Shown here: piece after piece, positions 14,901-17,868 of the stretch
How positions within the stretch are numbered: position 1 is the first letter of the stretch
How the letters are laid out: every line of letters starts with the position of its first letter
Assembly (NCBI GenBank): GCA_900545365.1
Contig: UQYL01000027.1
Coordinates: 1 to 17,868, forward strand
Source: an uncultured Dialister sp.
GTDB taxonomy: Bacteria; Bacillota; Negativicutes; Veillonellales; Dialisteraceae
Direction: 5' to 3'
Length of the DNA stretch: 17,868 nt
The notes under the pieces: generated by a model
Seen by the model: only the letters and a program-made list of their open reading frames with translations
Databases searched by the model: none
What the model was told of the DNA's origin: nothing
Made by a program: the position numbers and the translations under genes

Positions 14901-15055
14901 GCGGCAGTCACCACCATCTGGCGGATCGTAAATTCCGGGTCTTCGCTCCGTCCCAGATGGAAATACGACCAGAAGCCGCCGATCAGGATGGAAAGGATGA
15001 AGAAATACACGATCTGCTTATGGCGGATCGCCCACTCCGCCAGATTCACTTTCAT
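11987..15055 (-). CDS. RND-family efflux permease (AcrB/HAE1-like)
   Basis: Proton-driven inner-membrane pump of a tripartite efflux system, 1022 residues, full length. The first helix (14-33) is followed by a periplasmic loop with RSEDPEFTIRQMVV and WPGASAEQI, then LGLLVDDAIIVIEMM (398-412) in TM4 with the paired aspartates 402/403 of the proton relay. A second half repeats the pattern, with large-loop motif QEFFPASVRPELILDV and C-terminal MAIMGMVIRNSIILLDQI. There the AcrB Lys940 position is Arg925; I recall this in TriC-like relatives. Substrates cannot be named. GTG/ATG choice is clear: ATG 15055 overlaps the stop of the adaptor gene (ATGA), so it is translationally coupled. No tolC-like gene is in the window. 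Confidence 0.95.
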   Translation of the reverse strand: MKVNLAEWAIRHKQIVYFFILSILIGGFWSYFHLGRSEDPEFTIRQMVVTAAWPGASAEQITEQVTDPLEKKLQDTKGLDYIKSFTHDGKTVIYVNLLDSVPKEIIQERWHDVRNMVTDVWGEMPAGVVGPIINDRFDDVYGSIYAVTGDGFSYEEKRSFAEKLRQRMLRVDDVQRVELLGVQEQMIYIEMDQNKLASFGMSPTDVFRLIQQQGMMTPSGMIHTDTRNVAIRVTGLLPAAEAVRAIPIHAGDRSFHLGDVADVTQTYTDPPSALMYFNGKPAVGVGVSMTPGGDNLVLGENLEKAAEAARAELPAGMEISLVADQPKVVNESIAEFTEALLEALAIVMAVSFFSLGLRSGLVLAMCVPVVVAAAFLFMKWKGIDLHIVSLGSLIVSLGLLVDDAIIVIEMMQVKLEHGAGRMEAAEGAYKSCALPMLAGTLITAAGFLPVALAEGQTSEYTESLFWVIASTLILSWIASIFVSPVLGYKFIRIDPHPAPWKHRLHARAYAFFYKAIRAAVHYRKAVILGTFLFFFGAIGTYPLIKQEFFPASVRPELILDVNLPAGASVKETQRVMAGVEEMLYGDGRVKHFVTYIGDSSPRFILLFDPLPPEDGHGQMIITAADTEARDALKAELLRTMAERYPEARAHVRFIALGPPAEYPVMLRLSGPDPERVKTLAAEALALMETNPQIVNASLNWPEETPAVRLTIDQDKVRTLGIDNYAVAQDLYVKLSGYKIAESYQGDQLVPISFRLAGDNTARLADLASLPVSAGDGRYVPLGDFADISYENETSTIWRRDAMPCVTLRSDAAEGSASDTAARDVYENTLKEFRSSLPEGYVLEPDGALEDSEKSLAQILAPVPIMVFAVLAILIFELKKLPLMAMAAVSGPLGLIGCFLTLAVSGEPMGFVAIVGMLAIMGMVIRNSIILLDQIRQHLEEGMSPYKAIIDSAVLRFRPIMLTSFAEVLGMIPLLPNPFWTPMSAAFIGGLVIATPLGLLFVPALYAAWYKVKETGEKGSWEE

Positions 15056-16122
15056 GTTCTCACCTCATCCCCCGAGGAAAGGCGCTGTGTGCCCGCCGTG
15101 ATCACCCGGTCGCCCTTCGAGAGGCCCGCTGTGATCTCTACCGTATCCGCGCCGTAAGCCCCCGTCTTCACGGGAACGAGCGCCGCCTTTCCCTCCTTCA
15201 CGACCCATACGGCGGGTTCCTCCGACTGGGGAGCCATCGCCGAGAGCGGCACAGTGAACGACGCCTGCCCCGCGGGCTCCTCCATGACGACCTCCGCCGT
15301 CATGCCCACTGTCACTGCCTCCGGCGGATCGACGAGAGTCACCTTCACATCATACGTACCCGTCGCCGCGTCGGGAGAAGCGGCCTTCTCCCGAATGACG
15401 CCCCGCACGGAAACGCCGGGGAGCGCCCAGAAAGTCACCGTGCAGGGCATCCCCACGGAATACATCCCGTACTGCTTCTCCGTGAGGGAGATATACACAT
15501 CCTTCTTCGCGTCGTCCACGATGAGCACCACCGGCGTGCCCGCGGCGACCACTTGCCCCACCTCGCACAGCGTAGAGCCGATCACGCCGTCCCGGTCGGC
15601 GGTGAGCACCGTGAAAGACAGATTATTTTCCGCCCGCGCGAGAGTCGCCCTGGCCTGGGCCAGCTGCGCCGCGGCGAGCTTGTACTGATTCTCCGTCTGA
15701 TCCATGGCCAGGTCGGAAATGGCGTCCACCTCATGGAGCGCCTGATAGCGCTTCCGCGTGGACGAAGCCAGATCGAGCTGCGCCTCCGCGGAGATCACCG
15801 CGCTCTGCGCCGCCGCGGCCTGTTCCTCCGCGTCCTTCGAGTCCACCCGGAAAAGCGCCTGCCCCGCCGACACCCGGTCTCCGGCGCTCACATAGCGCGC
15901 CGTGATCCGTCCGCCGATCTGGAAAGCGAGATTCGATTCATAATATCCGTGCACCGTACCGGAAAAACTCCGCCGCGCCGCCTGTTCCTCCGCGCCGACG
16001 GTCATCGTCTTCACCAGCGGGGCCGCCTCCGCCGCTTCCGCCTTCTTCGCGCCGCACCCGGCCAGCGCCGCCGTGAGCCCGATCATGACCGCGCACACCG
16101 CGGCAAATCTCTTTCCCTTCAT
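15052..16122 (-). CDS. RND adaptor lipoprotein (membrane fusion protein)
   Basis: Periplasmic adaptor that links the RND permease to an outer-membrane channel, 356 residues. It has a lipoprotein signal with lipobox LAGC (20-23), so Cys23 would be lipidated. The two half-lipoyl segments are around 62-95 (GGRITARYVSAGDRVSAGQ) and 172-200. Between them lies an Ala/Gln/Glu-rich coiled-coil hairpin (about 96-170) that should contact the outer-membrane partner. Beta-barrel and membrane-proximal domains follow, ending in TAGLSKGDRVITAGTQRLSSGDEV. Its ATG overlaps the stop of the regulator gene by ATGA (16119-16122), and its own stop overlaps the permease start in the same way. Confidence 0.93.
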   Translation of the reverse strand: MKGKRFAAVCAVMIGLTAALAGCGAKKAEAAEAAPLVKTMTVGAEEQAARRSFSGTVHGYYESNLAFQIGGRITARYVSAGDRVSAGQALFRVDSKDAEEQAAAAQSAVISAEAQLDLASSTRKRYQALHEVDAISDLAMDQTENQYKLAAAQLAQARATLARAENNLSFTVLTADRDGVIGSTLCEVGQVVAAGTPVVLIVDDAKKDVYISLTEKQYGMYSVGMPCTVTFWALPGVSVRGVIREKAASPDAATGTYDVKVTLVDPPEAVTVGMTAEVVMEEPAGQASFTVPLSAMAPQSEEPAVWVVKEGKAALVPVKTGAYGADTVEITAGLSKGDRVITAGTQRLSSGDEVRT

Positions 16123-16922
16123 TTCTCCGTCCCTCCGTCACGCGGCTCCTCCGCTTCGAGCCCCTTCATAAAAACGCTCCACATCTTCCGCATATATTCC
16201 GCGCCGTCAGGCTGCCGCTCCGGGAAAAGCACCCGCTGCGCTCCGGAAGAAAGGAAATAAAAAAGAAGCATTCCCTGCCAGCCGACGCACACGTCCTCCG
16301 GCTCCACATCCTTCCGAAAAACGCCGGTCTCCGCGCCGCGCGCCACCGCGCTGTGAAGGACTTCCGTCACTTGTGAGAACCGCTGCCGCACGAAATCATG
16401 GAAGACCTCCGAGCCGCGGATCAGTTCCCCGAAGATCAGCCGCAGCACCGCCGGTTTCTCCCGGCCGAGGCGGACGAGAAAACGCCCGTAGATCCGGAAG
16501 ATCTCCTCCGGCGGCGGCTGCTTTCCCTCCACGATGCGGATGAATTCGGAAATTTCCTCCGTTCCCCGGTACAGCACATCCCGGTACAGACCGGCCTTGC
16601 CGCCGAAATAATAGGAGATCGCCGCGCTGTTCACACAGGCCTCCCGCGCGATGTCCCGGATCGACACCCGGTCATAGCCCTCCGCCGCGAAGAGCCGGAG
16701 AGCCGCCGCGGCGATGCGGCTCCGCACATCCCCCTCCGGCTGCGGCGCGGGCTCCTCCGGGTAGATCTCCCGGTAGAGCGCCTCTTTATTATTGAAATAA
16801 TACGAGATCAGCGAAGCGCTCATGCCCGCCCGCTCGCCGATCTCCCGCAGCGTCGCTCCGCGGAACCCTTTCTCCCGGAAGACCTCTTCCGCCGCCGCCA
16901 GCAGTTGTTTCCGCCTGTCCAT
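16119..16922 (-). CDS. TetR-family regulator with two tandem DNA-binding domains
   Basis: Predicted repressor of the efflux operon it heads, 267 residues, longer than the usual 190-220. Residues 4-53 are a complete TetR_N helix-turn-helix (TLREIGERAGMSASLISYYF, then NNKEALYREI). After a Pro/Glu linker (54-66), residues 67-116 form a second complete TetR_N domain (SIRDIAREACVNSAAISYYF, then GGKAGLYRDV). The two align over 50 residues with 18 identities by my count. A single helical ligand/dimerisation domain follows (about 118-258). The start is ATG 16922, since AAGGAG lies 7 bases upstream; the in-frame ATG at 16943 has none. A promoter and a candidate dyad operator lie just upstream. It is coupled to the adaptor gene by an ATGA overlap. 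Confidence 0.93.
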   Translation of the reverse strand: MDRRKQLLAAAEEVFREKGFRGATLREIGERAGMSASLISYYFNNKEALYREIYPEEPAPQPEGDVRSRIAAAALRLFAAEGYDRVSIRDIAREACVNSAAISYYFGGKAGLYRDVLYRGTEEISEFIRIVEGKQPPPEEIFRIYGRFLVRLGREKPAVLRLIFGELIRGSEVFHDFVRQRFSQVTEVLHSAVARGAETGVFRKDVEPEDVCVGWQGMLLFYFLSSGAQRVLFPERQPDGAEYMRKMWSVFMKGLEAEEPRDGGTEK

Positions 16923-16946
16923 GGTCTTTCTCCTTTTAATCAATTG

Positions 16947-16976
16947 TTTATACCGTTCGATTCATCTGTATTGTAA
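16947..16976 (-). promoter_or_regulatory. Probable promoter of the tetR-efflux operon
   Basis: Minus strand TTACAA (16971-16976), an 18-base spacer and TATAAA (16947-16952), 25 bases before the ATG at 16922. The -35 is poor (3 of 6), the -10 good (5 of 6). Confidence 0.4.
16950..16971. promoter_or_regulatory. Candidate operator (imperfect dyad) for the tandem-HTH regulator
   Basis: A 22-base imperfect palindrome with matching ends ATAC...GTAT; 14 of 22 positions equal the reverse complement. It fills the spacer between the putative -35 and -10 of the operon, where a TetR repressor usually binds. Inference only. Confidence 0.3.
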
Positions 16977-17012
16977 CACAGCCGGAGAAAAAGAGCACCT
17001 CCGAAATCAGCG

Positions 17013-17044
17013 CAGCAAAAAAGCGGACGGTCCCCCGTCCGCTT
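17013..17044 (-). terminator. Terminator after the PNPOx-like gene
   Basis: 10-bp perfect stem AAGCGGACGG (17021-17030) with CCGTCCGCTT (17035-17044), 4-base loop, followed on the minus strand by TTTTTTGC. Confidence 0.9.
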
Positions 17045-17050
17045 CCGCTT

Positions 17051-17443
17051 TTACAGTACTTTCTTATTATCCGGTCCCGGCGTCGTGACAATCACCTTTT
17101 CCGGCGTGAGGATCACCGCGCCCTTGGCGTGAAGACGGCCGCCGAATTTTTCCTCCGCCGCCCGATTCAGCGCGTCCACCACGGGCCCTTCCGTCACATA
17201 GACCGCCGCGCCTTTCACCTGGTAGCCTTCCTTCGTCTCACTGTCGAACGCGGATACCGCCGCCCGGCCGTTGGCGAGAATATTTTTCATCGTCGTCTCC
17301 ATGAAGACATCCCCGATGATGAGCTTCCCGTCTTCAGAAACCGTCTTGAATCCCACAGGCACCACATTCGGCTCCCCGTCCGCGCAGGTCGCGAGCTCCC
17401 AGAGACTGCCGTTCAGTACCTTTATCACATGTTCATTCAGCAT
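17051..17443 (-). CDS. Pyridoxamine 5'-phosphate oxidase-like flavin protein
   Basis: A 130-residue split-barrel protein of the PNPOx-like FMN-binding superfamily. The usual order is visible: an N-terminal helix, then LWELATCADGEPNVVPVGFKTV (14-35, first strands), GKLIIGDVFMETTMKNI (39-55, the phosphate-binding TxxN/K-type turn), and RAAVSAFDSETKEGYQVKGAAVYVTEGP (60-87). The tail IVTTPGPDNKKVL is as in small 'pyridoxamine 5'-phosphate oxidase family' proteins of anaerobes. True PdxH function is unlikely at this length; a flavin- or F420-type reductase or binding role is more likely, with the substrate unknown. AAGGAGG lies 7 bases before ATG 17443. It has its own promoter and terminator. Confidence 0.88.
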   Translation of the reverse strand: MLNEHVIKVLNGSLWELATCADGEPNVVPVGFKTVSEDGKLIIGDVFMETTMKNILANGRAAVSAFDSETKEGYQVKGAAVYVTEGPVVDALNRAAEEKFGGRLHAKGAVILTPEKVIVTTPGPDNKKVL

Positions 17444-17479
17444 ACAAAGACCTCCTTCCGCGGCTCCGCCGCTGTCTCC

Positions 17480-17508
17480 ATTGTAGGCTCGCCGCCGCGA
17501 GGATACAA
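17480..17508 (-). promoter_or_regulatory. Promoter of the PNPOx-like gene
   Basis: Minus strand TTGTAT (17503-17508), 17-base spacer, TACAAT (17480-17485), about 37 bases before the ATG. Confidence 0.6.
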
Positions 17509-17671
17509 GAGCAAAAGCAGGGCCAGCGCCGCACGGACTTCATTTGCAGCGCATTGGTCTGCCGTACACAGACGGTGCAGGCACAGGCTCATGCTGTCCC
17601 GCCGGGAAGCTGTCGGAGCGGACCCGCATACGGCGCTGTGCCGCATTCCCGCACGGTGCGGGCGCACATAC

Positions 17672-17697
17672 GACGCTGCTGCGGGAGCGTCATTTTT
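17672..17697 (+). terminator. Terminator-like hairpin in the gene-free stretch
   Basis: GACGCT (17672-17677), 8-base loop, AGCGTC (17686-17691), then ATTTTTCTAT. It points rightward though no plus-strand gene is seen before it; a short RNA from about 17510-17690 could end here. Confidence 0.4.
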
Positions 17698-17738
17698 CTA
17701 TATTCATTTTGCGGCATCCCGCCACATTGGAGCCTTCA

Positions 17739-17766
17739 TTTCCTTCCTGTCCTGACAGGAAGGAAA
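17739..17766. repeat. Perfect 13-bp inverted repeat
   Basis: Arms TTTCCTTCCTGTC (17739-17751) and GACAGGAAGGAAA (17754-17766) are perfectly complementary, separated by CT. No T-run follows on either strand, so it is not an ordinary terminator. Confidence 0.7.
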
Positions 17767-17868
17767 CGAAGCAAAGGAAGGAACAGCCGCCCACGTTTCC
17801 GACCTAAAATTTTCCCGCGCCGCCTACCTCCGCGCAACTCGCTCCCTGCGGTCGCTCAGACAAGCGCT

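Larger units (their letters stand above)
17509..17868. other. Gene-free, hairpin-rich stretch
   Basis: No reading frame here has a ribosome-binding site and a protein-like sequence. The stretch holds several inverted repeats: CCGT/ACGG around 17570, CCCGCAC/GTGCGGG at 17648-17662, a terminator-like hairpin at 17672-17697 and a 13-bp palindrome at 17739-17766. The last 35 bases are GC-rich with repeated CGCTC units. It could be an intergenic repeat region, an RNA gene, or the remains of a rearranged segment. Confidence 0.4.

Noticed and set aside
13805..15157. Plus-strand 450-codon open frame opposite the RND permease
   Set aside because: Shadow of the permease gene; no RBS and no recognisable motif.
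17437..17667. Minus-strand 76-codon frame upstream of the PNPOx-like gene
   Set aside because: It covers the PNPOx promoter and RBS, ends within that gene's start, has no RBS of its own and a Cys/Arg/Ala-rich product.
17544..17807. Plus-strand 87-codon frame in the right-end stretch
   Set aside because: No RBS, spans several hairpins and the palindrome, and the translation has no protein-like pattern.
1..17868. CRISPR arrays, insertion sequences, tRNA or rRNA genes
   Set aside because: I saw no regularly spaced repeats, transposase or integrase frames, tRNA cloverleaf or rRNA text on reading either strand.

Overview
The window looks like chromosomal DNA of a GC-rich, diderm Firmicute (Negativicutes, most like the Veillonellaceae/Dialister group). 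Three things point there. A tRNA-sensing T-box leader is a Firmicutes device. Ribosome-binding sites are strong AAGGAGG types. An RND efflux pump with a lipoprotein adaptor implies two membranes. The genus is an inference; no rRNA or species-specific marker is present.

Left end (1-915, minus strand): a tryptophan-type T-box leader with its own terminator leads into an ORF that is an in-frame chimera. The first ~30 codons match the start of TrpD (anthranilate phosphoribosyltransferase). The rest matches the second half of TrpB (tryptophan synthase beta) and runs off the window. The rest of trpD, anything between, and the PLP-lysine half of trpB are missing, so this appears to be the scar of a trp operon deletion still under a Trp-sensing leader.

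916-7931: a DUF805 membrane protein and gyrB (minus). Divergent from gyrB are a GT51 peptidoglycan glycosyltransferase and the fluoride channel crcB. Then come a secreted alpha/beta hydrolase, mnmA and a PAP2 phosphatase (plus). Nearly every unit ends in a clear intrinsic terminator.

7944-11937: a two-helix Imm17-like small protein, a YihY/BrkB-family membrane protein and the ribosome-associated GTPase typA/bipA (minus), then an unrecognised 254-residue protein (plus).

11987-16976 (minus): a translationally coupled efflux operon, TetR-type regulator, lipoprotein membrane-fusion protein, RND permease, with both junctions being 4-base ATGA overlaps. The regulator carries two tandem TetR-type DNA-binding domains. 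No outer-membrane channel gene is present.

17013-17868: a pyridoxamine-phosphate-oxidase-like flavin protein (minus), then about 360 bases without a credible gene but rich in hairpins, including a perfect 13-bp inverted repeat.

Most genes are housekeeping. The items most worth a second look are the trpD'-'trpB fusion with its T-box, the double-HTH regulator, the Imm17-like orphan, and the hairpin-rich right end.
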